Of a DNA stretch of 64,000 nucleotides, positions 18,012 through 27,807 are shown one piece after another. Source of the stretch: Pseudalkalibacillus sp. SCS-8 (GTDB lineage: Bacteria; Bacillota; Bacilli; Bacillales; Fictibacillaceae); the NCBI RefSeq assembly GCF_040126055.1, contig NZ_CP143541.1:3286001-3350000 (forward strand), written 5' to 3'. The position numbers were made by a program, and so were the translations under genes. Positions within the stretch are counted from its first letter, which is position 1. The number at the start of each line of letters is the position of its first letter. Under the pieces are notes generated by a model. That model was not told where the DNA came from, searched no databases, and saw only the letters and a program-made list of their open reading frames with translations.

Positions 18012-19139
18012 TTAACCTTTTTTATTAAAGTATATAAATCCACTTGCAATAAAAGACATAAATAATGTTGATGCATAAATTGGTTGACTTATTAATTGAA
18101 TCACTAAAATTGCAAAACCTATAAATTTATATCCACTATTTTTCAAACCGTTTTTAAGTATGTATAGGTAATATAACCCAAATAAAATACCATTCTGTAA
18201 AAATAAACTGATTAGACCGTTACTATTTTTTCGTGCTAATCCAAATCTATTTTCTGAATTTGTTATATAGCCTTGATGGTTTTCAAAACCAATTCCTAAA
18301 AATATGTTTTTAAAAATTAGATTTATTCCTTGCTTTAAGTCATATAACCTTAACTGAAATGAAAGTGTTGATATTTTAGATTCTAGAAATGGAATCAGTA
18401 TAATAAGAGTAGTGATAAATAAGAATACTAAGACGATGAAATTTTGGGCTTTACTGATTTTTTTCATGAATTTAGAAGACAAGATAATAAAAGCGACAAA
18501 CAGTCCTATAGGGGAGAGTGTCGTTAGTATAAATAGAACTAATAAAAATGCAGGGATTTTTTTATTCTTTATTAAGTAAAAGTGAATCAGTGCTATATTT
18601 AAAAACACCTGATACAAACCTGGTTCATAGAAGATACCAGAATTTCTTATTAATTCAAACTTTACATTAAAATCAATACCTGTGGTCCTTAAAATGTAAA
18701 AATAAGAGGGTATTTCACCTATTACCCCGTAGGTTATGGGGAGTTTAATTCCTATTATTACTATTAAGTAAAAACTGAAAGATATAATTGATAAAATTAG
18801 TATAATTTTGCTAAGTAAGTAAAAAAAACGATCAATACTTATTACTTTTATTCCTAAATAGATTAAGATTAATTTAACCGAATATGTAATCAAATTCATA
18901 CTAATGAAATTCTCAATTAATAAGGAATAAAAAGCACTAAAGAATAATAAGAAAAAATATAAATTAATAGTCATTAATTCATGTTTTACTATACTTATTT
19001 TTTTATAATTTATAATTATCATAAAAATGGAAACAAATATAAATAAAATACTAAGATAATCACTGTAGTTCAAATATATAACCGAACCACTTAGCGCAAT
19101 TACTGCAAGAACCCAAATTACTTCTAATATTCTACTCAA
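18012..19139 (-). CDS. Wzy-like polysaccharide polymerase
   Basis: The 375-residue integral membrane protein has about ten hydrophobic spans and a larger extracytoplasmic loop after YFYILRTTGIDFN, with RNSGIFYEPGLYQVFLNIAL. The latter resembles the 'GxxxEPGLY' type motif found in many O-antigen polymerases and ligases. Wzy enzymes are poorly conserved, so the call rests on topology, the motif and placement in a cluster that already encodes a Wzz-like regulator and a Wzx flippase. No other gene in the cluster could fill this role. Confidence 0.78.
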   Translation of the reverse strand: MSRILEVIWVLAVIALSGSVIYLNYSDYLSILFIFVSIFMIIINYKKISIVKHELMTINLYFFLLFFSAFYSLLIENFISMNLITYSVKLILIYLGIKVISIDRFFYLLSKIILILSIISFSFYLIVIIGIKLPITYGVIGEIPSYFYILRTTGIDFNVKFELIRNSGIFYEPGLYQVFLNIALIHFYLIKNKKIPAFLLVLFILTTLSPIGLFVAFIILSSKFMKKISKAQNFIVLVFLFITTLIILIPFLESKISTLSFQLRLYDLKQGINLIFKNIFLGIGFENHQGYITNSENRFGLARKNSNGLISLFLQNGILFGLYYLYILKNGLKNSGYKFIGFAILVIQLISQPIYASTLFMSFIASGFIYFNKKG

Positions 19140-19197
19140 TTATTTAACCTACCTAACAATTTGTGGTGAATATTGTTGTTAATGTGTTCAATACATG

Positions 19198-20217
19198 TTA
19201 ATTTTTTTTAGATAAATAATTTAATATAACATCTATTCTGTTTGTATATGTATGGCTAATTATTGCCTCGTTGTATACTTTATCAATAATACTGGTTGTT
19301 TCTATATTATCATCAAATACATTTTTAATAATTCTAATTAAATCTTCATAGCTATCAAACACTAATTCTTCCATATTGAAATATGTATCGATTAGATGTT
19401 TTCTATTTACAATTTGTAAACTTTTTGTTCCTGCAATTTCAAAAAAGCGTAAATTGCATCCGCTTAATGAAAAGTTTAAATGTAGATTTAATATAACTTT
19501 TGATTTAGAATATATAACATTTATATCCTTTGGATTTACAGATTTAATATTAAAATATTTACGGTACTTCCCAATCCGCAAATTAATATTCATTAATTGT
19601 ATTTTCCAAGATGGAAACTTCCCATATATTACTATGTTTTTTTGGGGGAATTCTCTAATTATTTCCTTTAATACTTTGATTCTTTCAGGGTATAACGACC
19701 CAATAAACACTATATCAAGTTCTTTCCTATTTTTAATTGGCCAATACTTATTTCTATCAAGTGCTAGTGGAAGATAGTATGATTTTATACCTTTTGAACT
19801 TAAAAAACTCACATCATCTTCTTCAAAGACAAATACATAATCATAGGTATTTATTGTACCCCATATTTCATTTACTCTTTTAACAGAATCCATCATCCAT
19901 AGTATTAGTTTAGAATTTTTCATCTCGTTTAATGTCTCTTGATATATCTTATGACCCTTTATAATAATTACAATGTCGGGTTCAAGTGATCTATAAATTT
20001 CCACTATATCTTTATTGATTTCGTCATTATACCTTTTCATAAAGTAGCCAATACCTAATTTATTTAATAGCCCATGAGTAATTTTTGTCTTGTAATTAAC
20101 AGGATATGACTCACTAAAATTTATTACTGTGGTTTTAAATCCCTTATCTAAAAACGCCTTCTCAACACTTTCATTTATACCAAAATATTCTGGTCCAATT
20201 AACAGTACCTTATTCAT
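19198..20217 (-). CDS. CgeB-like glycosyltransferase
   Basis: The 339-residue protein resembles the CgeB / glyco_trans_1_2 type: LLIGPEYFGINESVEKAFL at the N-terminus, DIVIIIKGHKIYQETL, LDIVFIGSLYPERI and, near the end, LNLHLNFSLSGCNLRFFEIAGT. The FEIAGTKSLQI segment corresponds to the donor-binding region 'R.FE..a.G'. The start is put at the ATG of 20217, which has TTGAGGG at seven bases; an upstream TTG lacks a site. It stops 58 bases before the Wzy-like start. Sugar specificity is unknown. Confidence 0.75.
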   Translation of the reverse strand: MNKVLLIGPEYFGINESVEKAFLDKGFKTTVINFSESYPVNYKTKITHGLLNKLGIGYFMKRYNDEINKDIVEIYRSLEPDIVIIIKGHKIYQETLNEMKNSKLILWMMDSVKRVNEIWGTINTYDYVFVFEEDDVSFLSSKGIKSYYLPLALDRNKYWPIKNRKELDIVFIGSLYPERIKVLKEIIREFPQKNIVIYGKFPSWKIQLMNINLRIGKYRKYFNIKSVNPKDINVIYSKSKVILNLHLNFSLSGCNLRFFEIAGTKSLQIVNRKHLIDTYFNMEELVFDSYEDLIRIIKNVFDDNIETTSIIDKVYNEAIISHTYTNRIDVILNYLSKKN

Positions 20218-20235
20218 ATAATCCCTCAAATGAAT

Positions 20236-21444
20236 TTAAGTATTTATAAGTTGTTCATAGAGCTTCGTGTACTCTAAAAACTTATCATTTTTGTTATAGT
20301 ATAAATTTGCTCTTTTCTGACTAGCTTCGAAGTATCTACTTTTACCTGTTTTTTTAAACATTTTAAGTGTACTAACTAATTTAGATATATCCCCCTTTTC
20401 GATAATCACACCGCAGTCTTTATCTACACATTCCTTGCTACCACCGGAATTATAAGTTATTACTGGAGTTCCACAAGCTAATGCTTCAACATTAGTTAAT
20501 CCCATTACTTCTTCTAGTGTTAAATTGACAAATACATCTGCTGCTGAATAAATTTCTGCTAATTCCCTAATATCATTAGTCCTCTTTATACCTATAATAT
20601 TTACCGGTAATTCCTTTTTTTGTTTTTCGTTTAATCCTACCAATACAATTACTTCATCTTCCTTTAATCTTTTTGATAATTCAATAAAATGATAGAAACC
20701 TTTTCTTTCTCCCCAAACATGAGCAACTCCCAGAATTAGATACTTATTTTCAATATTATATTTTCTTCTAAAGTGACTTTGTGTTGGTTTAAATTTGTTC
20801 AAATCAATTCCATTATTAATTTGCTTAACTGGATAGTTATTCAAAAAAGATTCTTGGACTAAATTCTGTAACCATTTAGATGCAGTAACTAGAGTAAGAT
20901 TATCAACCCCATTAAAAATTTCTTTTTTTCTAATGAAATTCGACTTGGAATTATCAATTAGAATACTCTTTGGATATTCATTTGTTTGCGGACAACTACG
21001 ACATCCTTTTTTCCATTTGTCACATCCAATATAATCAAAATGAGAGCAATGTCCGGTGAATGTCCAACAATCATGTAATGTCCAAAGAACAGGGTGTTTA
21101 GCATTTTTTAGATAGTTAAATAGAATTTCTATGTTAATATAATATCCATGGAGGTTATGTAAATGTATAACATCTGGATCCATCCTATTTATTTTCTCAA
21201 TGAGTTGTAAAGTTGCTTTCTTGGAGCCCATACCATGCTTATCAAATAACCTTGTTAGAGCGACATGTGAGTAGTTATCTTTTTTTGTACCTATCCTCAT
21301 TGCTGTTTCAATCTTTATTTCCTTACCTCTTCCGTATGCAATATAACTCTCATGTCCTTGTCCAATTAATATTTTATGGATGTCCGTAACGATTCTTCCG
21401 GTACTTCCAGTCCCACATACTGAATTAATTTGTAATACCTTCAT
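20236..21444 (-). CDS. GT4-family glycosyltransferase
   Basis: The 402-residue retaining GT-B enzyme begins LQINSVCGTGSTGRIVTDIH and has VIHLHNLHGYYINIE and LWTLHDCWTFTGHCSHF, a signature of WcaC/WcaI-like glycosyltransferases. Its donor site reads NLTLEEVMGLTNVEALACGTPVITYNSGG. A GCDKWKKGCRSC cysteine cluster follows the acceptor region, as in relatives. It is four bases downstream of the CapG-like gene. It probably adds one sugar of the repeat unit; which one is not visible. Confidence 0.85.
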   Translation of the reverse strand: MKVLQINSVCGTGSTGRIVTDIHKILIGQGHESYIAYGRGKEIKIETAMRIGTKKDNYSHVALTRLFDKHGMGSKKATLQLIEKINRMDPDVIHLHNLHGYYINIEILFNYLKNAKHPVLWTLHDCWTFTGHCSHFDYIGCDKWKKGCRSCPQTNEYPKSILIDNSKSNFIRKKEIFNGVDNLTLVTASKWLQNLVQESFLNNYPVKQINNGIDLNKFKPTQSHFRRKYNIENKYLILGVAHVWGERKGFYHFIELSKRLKEDEVIVLVGLNEKQKKELPVNIIGIKRTNDIRELAEIYSAADVFVNLTLEEVMGLTNVEALACGTPVITYNSGGSKECVDKDCGVIIEKGDISKLVSTLKMFKKTGKSRYFEASQKRANLYYNKNDKFLEYTKLYEQLINT

Positions 21445-21447
21445 TAT

Positions 21448-22572
21448 CTACTTCCCCATGACAGTTCTATTTACATAATCTGTATAAGATAAAATTATTC
21501 TCAAAACCTTTTCTGAAACATTAGGCATACTATAATCTTTAACTAACTGTAATGTATCAATCTCTTGTGTTTCTAAGATTTCTAGCCCTTGTAATATTCT
21601 CTCTTTCTTTAAGCCTACCATTATTACAGAAGCTTCTTCCATTGCTTCAGGTCTTTCATGGGATTGTCTAATGTTTAGAGCTTTAAATCCAAGTATTGAA
21701 GATTCTTCACTGATTGTTCCACTATCACTAAGTACAGCTCTAGCATTAATTTGTAATTTTATGTAATCATTAAACCCCAACGGTTTTAAAGTTTTTACCA
21801 GATGGTTAAATTTCACACCTTTTGTTTCTATCATTTTTTTTGTTCTTGGATGAGTGCTAACGATAATCGGCATATTATATTTTTCTGCTACCCCATTTAT
21901 GCTATCAACTAAATCGAAAAAATTTGTATCAGAATTAATATTTTCTTCTCTGTGAGTAGAAACAACAAAATAATTATTCTTACTCAGTTCATACTTTTCC
22001 AATACTTCAGATTTTTCAATGTCGAATTTTCTTGAGTTAATTACTTCAAACATAGGACTGCCTGTTTTAATAATTCTATCTGCAGGCAAACCTTCTCTTA
22101 ATAGATATTCTCTGGCTATATCACTGTATGTTAAGTTGATATCTGCTATATGATCGACAATTTTTCTATTTGTTTCTTCAGGTACTCTTTGATCAAAGCA
22201 CCTATTACCAGCTTCCATATGGAATATTGGGATATGTTTCTTTTTGGCAGCCAGTGAACATAAACAACTATTGGTATCTCCTAATACTAAAAGAGCATCT
22301 GGTTTAACTTCTTCCATTACAGGATCAATTTTCACAAGTATATTTCCTATTGTTTCAACGGCTGTTCCACTCGCTGCATTAAGAAAATAATTTGGTTTGC
22401 TCAAACCAAAATTATTAAAGAAAACTTCATTTAATTCATAATCGTAATTTTGTCCTGTATGTACAAGTATATGGTCTATTGCTTTAGAATCTTCTAATTT
22501 ATTTATAACAGCTGATAACCTTATTATTTCTGGTCTTGTACCAACTACTGTCATAACTTTTAATTGTTTCAC
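21448..22572 (-). CDS. capG: UDP-GlcNAc 2-epimerase family enzyme, CapG type
   Basis: The 374-residue protein is a WecB/MnaA-fold epimerase: VMTVVGTRPEIIRLSAVI, LVHTGQNYDYEL, HMEAGNRCFDQRVPEETNR and STHPRTKK. The variant AGNRCFDQRVPEE is typical of CapG/FnlC, the last enzyme of UDP-N-acetyl-L-fucosamine synthesis, rather than of MnaA. Its start overlaps the CapF stop by four bases, and CapF overlaps CapE likewise, giving a tightly coupled CapE-CapF-CapG module. This supports UDP-L-FucNAc as product. Confidence 0.9.
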   Translation of the reverse strand: MKQLKVMTVVGTRPEIIRLSAVINKLEDSKAIDHILVHTGQNYDYELNEVFFNNFGLSKPNYFLNAASGTAVETIGNILVKIDPVMEEVKPDALLVLGDTNSCLCSLAAKKKHIPIFHMEAGNRCFDQRVPEETNRKIVDHIADINLTYSDIAREYLLREGLPADRIIKTGSPMFEVINSRKFDIEKSEVLEKYELSKNNYFVVSTHREENINSDTNFFDLVDSINGVAEKYNMPIIVSTHPRTKKMIETKGVKFNHLVKTLKPLGFNDYIKLQINARAVLSDSGTISEESSILGFKALNIRQSHERPEAMEEASVIMVGLKKERILQGLEILETQEIDTLQLVKDYSMPNVSEKVLRIILSYTDYVNRTVMGK

Positions 22573-23684
22573 TTATTTACCTCCAAGTAGTAAGTATCTG
22601 GATATTCAGCATTATAAAGCTCATTTGCCCACATAATGGTCACCATGTCAGTTTCACCTAAATTTTCGATATTATGTGAGTAACCAACTGGTATATCGAC
22701 TACTTCCAATTTATCACCGCTAACAAAATATTCTATCACATTATTAGAGTGTAGCTTTCTAAAACGAATAACTCCATATCCACTTACCACCAGGAATTTT
22801 TCGTTTTTTGTATGATGCCAATGGTTACCTTTAGTGATACCTGGTTTAGAAATATTTATGGAAACCTGACCTCTATCTGGAGTTTTAATAAATTCGGTAA
22901 AAGAGCCTCTTTGATCCACATTCATCTTAAGTTCATAACTAAACTGATCTTCTTTCAAATAACTCAAATATGTACTGTATAATTTTTTGGTAAGTGGGTT
23001 AGACATATCAGGAATAAACCGTTCTTCACGGCTGTTTTTAAATGAATAAATTAAATCTGCAACTTCACCTAGCGTAACTTTGTGAACAACTGGTACTTCG
23101 CAATATTTTCCAACTAAATTCATATTCCCATTTAAGGCAGAAATCAGCTCCGCCACAACATCATCAATATAAACTAAGTTCATACTCACACTAGGATCAT
23201 GTATAGTAATTGGTATGTCATTAGCAATATTATGACAGAAAGTTGCAACTACACTGTTATAATTAGGTCTACACCATTTGCCGAAAACATTTGGAAGACG
23301 ATACACAAGTGCTTTTGCTCCGGTTTCAGAAGCATATTCAAAAAGTAAGTCCTCACCGGCTTTTTTACTTTTTCCATACGGATTGTTCTCTGATGCCTGC
23401 GTTGAGGACGAAATTAAAACCGGGCAATAATTATCATGTTCTCTTAATGTTGCAAGTAAAGTAGAAGTAAAACCAAAATTCCCTTCCATAAACTCATCTG
23501 AATTATCAGGACGGTTTACACCAGCAAGGTGAAATACAAAATCTGCTTTTCTACAATATTCATCTAGTAGTAATGAGCTAGTTTCTCTTGTGTATTCAAA
23601 AATATCAGTATAGTTCTGGTTTCGTAATTCAGTTATGAGATTTTTTGCTATAAATCCATTAGCACCAGTGACTAATATCTTCAT
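22569..23684 (-). CDS. capF: CapF bifunctional reductase/epimerase for UDP-L-FucNAc synthesis
   Basis: The 371-residue protein combines an N-terminal SDR domain (ILVTGANGFIAKNLI, FHLAGVNRPD, NPYGKSKKAGEDL) with a C-terminal cupin (from about residue 245: SISKPGITKGNHWHHTKNEK and VSGYGVIRFRKL). This fusion is diagnostic for CapF, which epimerises and then reduces the CapE product. The cupin metal ligands are the histidines of GNHWHHTKNEKF. It overlaps both neighbours by four bases. Confidence 0.93.
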   Translation of the reverse strand: MKILVTGANGFIAKNLITELRNQNYTDIFEYTRETSSLLLDEYCRKADFVFHLAGVNRPDNSDEFMEGNFGFTSTLLATLREHDNYCPVLISSSTQASENNPYGKSKKAGEDLLFEYASETGAKALVYRLPNVFGKWCRPNYNSVVATFCHNIANDIPITIHDPSVSMNLVYIDDVVAELISALNGNMNLVGKYCEVPVVHKVTLGEVADLIYSFKNSREERFIPDMSNPLTKKLYSTYLSYLKEDQFSYELKMNVDQRGSFTEFIKTPDRGQVSINISKPGITKGNHWHHTKNEKFLVVSGYGVIRFRKLHSNNVIEYFVSGDKLEVVDIPVGYSHNIENLGETDMVTIMWANELYNAEYPDTYYLEVNK

Positions 23685-24712
23685 ACATAAACCTTCCTCT
23701 TCATTATTTGTAATTCTTGTTGAACATAATCTAGGGTTAACAATCTTTCCTTAATTTGTTTTATAGTTAATTGTTGTGTATTGTGAGAATTGTACTCCTC
23801 TTCTGAAGATAGATTTCTATCACCTTCTACAAAATATTTGTCATAATTTAAATCTCTTTTATCGGCAGGAACTCGATAAAATCCTTCCAAGTCTTCTGCA
23901 ACTAAATGTTCTTCACGAGTTAGTAGTGTTTCATATAGTTTTTCCCCGTGACGAGTACCAATTATTTTAATGTCATTATTTACATCAAAAAGTTCTAGAA
24001 GAGCTTGTGCCAAATCTCTTATTGTTGATGCAGGAGCTTTTTGCACCATTATATCTCCTGCTTTTGCGTTTTCAAATGCAAAAATTACAAGTTCTACTGC
24101 TTCTTCAAGACTCATTAAGAATCTAGTCATATTAGGGTCAGTTATGGTAATAGGTTGTCCATTTTTAATTTGTTCAATAAAAAGAGGGATTACAGATCCT
24201 CTAGAAGCCATAACATTACCATAACGTGTACCACAAATTAAAGTGTTTTCCGGATTTACCGTCTTACCCTTAGCGACAAATACCTTTTCCATCATTGCTT
24301 TTGATATTCCCATTGCATTTATTGGGTATGCTGCTTTATCTGTAGATAAACATATAACTTTTTTTACCCCTGTTTCAATAGCTCCTGTCAGAACATTATC
24401 AGTGCCTAATACATTTGTTTTTACAGCTTCTAATGGAAAAAACTCACAGGATGGAACTTGCTTAAGAGCAGCTGCATGAAAAATGTAATCCACTCCATAC
24501 ATAGCATTCTTCACACTTGCTAAATCCCTGACATCACCTATATAAAATTTGAGTTTGTCATTTTTATATAATTTTCGCATGTCTTCCTGTTTTTTTTCAT
24601 CTCTTGAAAAAATACGAATTTCTTTTATATCAGTATCTAGAAATCTTCTCATTACTGCATTTCCAAAAGAACCTGTACCGCCTGTTATTAAAAGCGTTTT
24701 GTCTTTAAACAT
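23681..24712 (-). CDS. capE: CapE UDP-GlcNAc 4,6-dehydratase/5-epimerase
   Basis: The protein of about 343 residues is an extended SDR enzyme of the FlaA1/CapE group: LLITGGTGSFGNAVMRRFL (NAD site), ALKQVPSCEFFPLEAVKTN and ISKAMMEK, where Met replaces the usual catalytic Tyr, a hallmark of this group. The start is set at the ATG of 24712 behind CTGGAGG; an in-frame ATG 90 bases upstream would lie inside the preceding gene and add an unrelated basic tail. CapE opens the route to UDP-L-FucNAc with the next two genes. Confidence 0.93.
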   Translation of the reverse strand: MFKDKTLLITGGTGSFGNAVMRRFLDTDIKEIRIFSRDEKKQEDMRKLYKNDKLKFYIGDVRDLASVKNAMYGVDYIFHAAALKQVPSCEFFPLEAVKTNVLGTDNVLTGAIETGVKKVICLSTDKAAYPINAMGISKAMMEKVFVAKGKTVNPENTLICGTRYGNVMASRGSVIPLFIEQIKNGQPITITDPNMTRFLMSLEEAVELVIFAFENAKAGDIMVQKAPASTIRDLAQALLELFDVNNDIKIIGTRHGEKLYETLLTREEHLVAEDLEGFYRVPADKRDLNYDKYFVEGDRNLSSEEEYNSHNTQQLTIKQIKERLLTLDYVQQELQIMKRKVYV

Positions 24713-24714
24713 TA

Positions 24715-25944
24715 TTAATCCTCCAGTACCCTCTTTATCATTTTTACATATTTTTGTGTGCATATTTCTGTGGTATATTTTTCGAGAAATATTTTCCTGC
24801 AATTATCCCCCATAGAACTACGCTTATTTAAATCGTTGAGAAGCTCTAGGATTGCACTTACTAATTTAGAGCTTTCTCCTACTTCCATGGCATAGCCTGC
24901 GTGATTATCTATTAGATCATTGGCTATATCTGAATTTTTATCTATTACTGCAATTACAGGCTTTCCTGTCATCATATAACTATATGTTTTACTTGGAACT
25001 GCCAAACCTGATAACCCTTCAGCTAAACTCACTATAAAAGTATCACTAATATTTAGTGCATCTTCAAAATCCTTACCATGTAAAAAATCATATACATATA
25101 CATTGGATAACCTTTCATTCTTAACAACAGCTTTTAAGTACTCAAGTTTATTTCCGTGCCCAGCAAACAAAAATTTGACCCTATTATTTTTTTTAAGTTC
25201 TCTACAAGCTTTAATTAGTGTATCAAGATCCTGACAGGTTCCCATATTTCCAAAATAAGAGACCACTAAATTATTACCATTTTTTAATTTACTGAAAATA
25301 TTTTTAGAATCAACAGAATCAGGCATTTTTTTATTCTCAAACCAATTAGGTATTACTTCAACCTGACTGTCTTTTAACCATATTCTATGCTCAAGCAAAT
25401 AATCTTTCATTTCATTTGATAAAGCAATAACTTTGGTTATGTGTTTCGTCACAAACCCGTTAATATACTCCATTAATTTCCCTAATACTCCATTTTTGTT
25501 AATTGTATTAGTTACATACGCAATTTCGGGATATATATCATAACTTACAAAAACAACTTTGGTATTAAAGAATTTCTTAGCTAATGATGCAATAAGTGGT
25601 AAAATTGGTGGGTTTGAATATACTATAATTACCTTGTAATCTTTTAATTTTAAAAAACGTAAGATTACAGCTATTGTAAATGAAAAATAATTAATTAGTC
25701 TTCCAACAAAATTACTCCGTTTAAGCTGAAGATACTTTAATCTTGTAATTTTAATTCCTTTGTAGGTTTCTATTAAAGGGACATTATTTTCTAAGTTATA
25801 CTCTTTGGGATAACCACACAACGCCTCGACATCTAATCCTTCTTTTGAAAGAGATAAAGCTGTATCAAAAGGTAGCGTAGCAGATGAAATAAACTCAGGG
25901 TAAAAGTATTGGCATAAGAACAGAACATCCTTCTTCTTACTCAT
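24715..25944 (-). CDS. GT4-family glycosyltransferase, WbuB-like
   Basis: A retaining GT-B glycosyltransferase of about 409 residues: VLFLCQYFYPEFISSATLPF at the start, FVSYDIYPEIAYVTN, NLVVSYFGNMGTCQDLDTLI and SLAEGLSGLAVPSKTYSYMMTGKPVIAV. This matches WbuB/WbpH-like transferases, some of which use UDP-L-FucNAc. The gene is directly upstream of capEFG (three-base gap), which suggests that it may add FucNAc. The start at 25944 is preferred over 25977 because AAGAAGAGA lies between them. Donor specificity is inferred. Confidence 0.82.
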   Translation of the reverse strand: MSKKKDVLFLCQYFYPEFISSATLPFDTALSLSKEGLDVEALCGYPKEYNLENNVPLIETYKGIKITRLKYLQLKRSNFVGRLINYFSFTIAVILRFLKLKDYKVIIVYSNPPILPLIASLAKKFFNTKVVFVSYDIYPEIAYVTNTINKNGVLGKLMEYINGFVTKHITKVIALSNEMKDYLLEHRIWLKDSQVEVIPNWFENKKMPDSVDSKNIFSKLKNGNNLVVSYFGNMGTCQDLDTLIKACRELKKNNRVKFLFAGHGNKLEYLKAVVKNERLSNVYVYDFLHGKDFEDALNISDTFIVSLAEGLSGLAVPSKTYSYMMTGKPVIAVIDKNSDIANDLIDNHAGYAMEVGESSKLVSAILELLNDLNKRSSMGDNCRKIFLEKYTTEICTQKYVKMIKRVLED

Positions 25945-26021
25945 ATTAACTAATCTCTTCTTTCCTATTAAATGCATGTTTAATTAAATATTTATTATGT
26001 ACAAACATTAATATATTGTAA

Positions 26022-26951
26022 TTACACTACTACTGTCCCGTTATATTGGTTTACAGTTTTATTAATACCTTCCTCTATATTATATTCAACTTCCCAATCG
26101 AGAGTATCTCTAGTTAATTTATTACATAATACACTATGCTTAATATCACCATCCCGAACATCGGAAAAATTTGGAACGACAGTTGCGTTACTATATTTTT
26201 TAACAGTGTTAAATAAATCATTAATGGTTATTTGCGTAGATGTCGCCACGTTTAATATACTACTACTTCCTTTTTCTAGGGCTTTAAGATTAGCATTAGC
26301 AACATCTTCCACATAAACAAAATCCCTAGTTTGCATCCCATCCCCATGTATTAATACTTCTTGGTTTTGTGATAGTAATCCAGAGAAAATTGCTACAACC
26401 CCACCTTCCCCTTTAGCATTTTGACGAGGCCCATAAACGTTACTATAGCGAAGTATAGTATAGTCTAAACCGTAACAACTTTTAGCTAATTTTAAATAGT
26501 TTTCTACTGTATATTTTGAGAGTCCATAGGGGGATAAGGGATCAACAGGGTGCCGAGTGTCTACTGGTAAATATTGAGGTTCACCATAAACTGCTGCTGT
26601 AGAAGCAAAAATGATTTTTTTCACTCCATAATTTTTAGCTGCTTCTATTACTCTTATAGAACCTCCAATGTTAACTTCCGTATCATATATTATATCTTTT
26701 ATTGATTTTGGAACACTTACTTGGGCAGCTTGATGAATAATAAATTGGGGCATTGTTTTAGCAACAACTTTATCAAAATCCCTACTATTAATATCACAGT
26801 TATAATAGTCTACTAAACTTAAATCTATGTTAGATAATTTACCTGTTGTTAAATTATCAACGACCACAATTTCAAATTTCCGTTCAACTAACTTTTCAAC
26901 TATATGGGAACCAATGAAACCACAGCCACCTGTAACTAGAACCTTTGCCAT
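26022..26951 (-). CDS. NAD-dependent UDP-sugar 4-epimerase
   Basis: The 309-residue extended SDR has VLVTGGCGFIGSHIVEKL, FIIHQAAQVSVPKSI, ASTAAVYGEPQYLP with SPYGLSKYTVE (YxxxK), and RYSNVYGPRQNAKGEGGVV. These fit the GalE/WbpP/UDP-glucuronate 4-epimerase group. With galU and ugd close by, UDP-glucose, UDP-GlcNAc or UDP-GlcA could be the substrate. It lies 21 bases after the initiating sugar transferase gene and probably supplies an activated galactose-type sugar for chain start. Confidence 0.85.
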   Translation of the reverse strand: MAKVLVTGGCGFIGSHIVEKLVERKFEIVVVDNLTTGKLSNIDLSLVDYYNCDINSRDFDKVVAKTMPQFIIHQAAQVSVPKSIKDIIYDTEVNIGGSIRVIEAAKNYGVKKIIFASTAAVYGEPQYLPVDTRHPVDPLSPYGLSKYTVENYLKLAKSCYGLDYTILRYSNVYGPRQNAKGEGGVVAIFSGLLSQNQEVLIHGDGMQTRDFVYVEDVANANLKALEKGSSSILNVATSTQITINDLFNTVKKYSNATVVPNFSDVRDGDIKHSVLCNKLTRDTLDWEVEYNIEEGINKTVNQYNGTVVV

Positions 26952-26972
26952 TTTTACACCTCGTGATTAATT

Positions 26973-27641
26973 TTATCTTGCACCTTCACCTGTGAAGATA
27001 ATTGATATCGTTTTCACTATTATTTTTAGGTCCAATTTAATTGACATATTTTCAATATAGAATAGATCAAATTCCAACTTTTCTTGAGGGGATATTTCAT
27101 ACCCGCCATTCACTTGTGCCCAACCAGTTATGCCCGGTTTAACCGCTAAACGATTTACAAACCCAGGTAATTCTTTATTAAATTGTGCTGTAAATATTGG
27201 ACGCTCTGGGCGTGGGCCGATGATACTCATATCACCTTTTAATACATTTATTAATTGTGGTATTTCATCAATTCTTGTCTTCCGTATAAAAGCACCAATC
27301 ATGGTTACTCGAGGGTCATTTTTTATGGCCCATTGAGCTCCTTTTTTTTCAGCATCGCTATACATGGATCGTAATTTTATAATATTGAAATATTTCCCGT
27401 CTTTGCCAACGCGTTCTTGAAAATACAATATGCTTCCAGGTGATTCCAACTTAATCGCTATAGAAACTAATAACAAAATAGGAAGTGTTAGCAATAACCC
27501 AATAATTGCTATTAAAATATCTAAAACACGTTTCCTTGTAGAAAAAAGTAGTTGTGAACTTTTATATGTATGTAATAAATCACTATTGTACGAAAGGGAA
27601 AACTCATCATGTAAATTATCAAAACCCTTTTGTAATGCCAA
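26973..27641 (-). CDS. Undecaprenyl-phosphate sugar phosphotransferase (initiating enzyme)
   Basis: The 222-residue protein is a small PglC/EpsL-type member of the bacterial sugar transferase family. One membrane segment ([20 protein letters not shown]) is followed by the catalytic region with [39 protein letters not shown] and GPRPERP, then [11 protein letters not shown]. It transfers a sugar phosphate from a UDP-sugar to undecaprenyl phosphate and so starts each repeat unit. The soluble N-terminal 30 residues are longer than in the minimal enzymes. Confidence 0.92.
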   Translation of the reverse strand: MALQKGFDNLHDEFSLSYNSDLLHTYKSSQLLFSTRKRVLDILIAIIGLLLTLPILLLVSIAIKLESPGSILYFQERVGKDGKYFNIIKLRSMYSDAEKKGAQWAIKNDPRVTMIGAFIRKTRIDEIPQLINVLKGDMSIIGPRPERPIFTAQFNKELPGFVNRLAVKPGITGWAQVNGGYEISPQEKLEFDLFYIENMSIKLDLKIIVKTISIIFTGEGAR

Positions 27642-27807
27642 ATAAACCCACCCTCTTTATAAATATTCCTTATGAGCTACATCATACTGTGTATAGGTCT
27701 TAATCTATTTTAATAAATCACCTTAAAACTTCTTAAAATAATATATCCGGCTACACAATTCTAAAACAAAAACAGTTTTTAAACACTCTAATTTCTAAGA
27801 TCTTATA

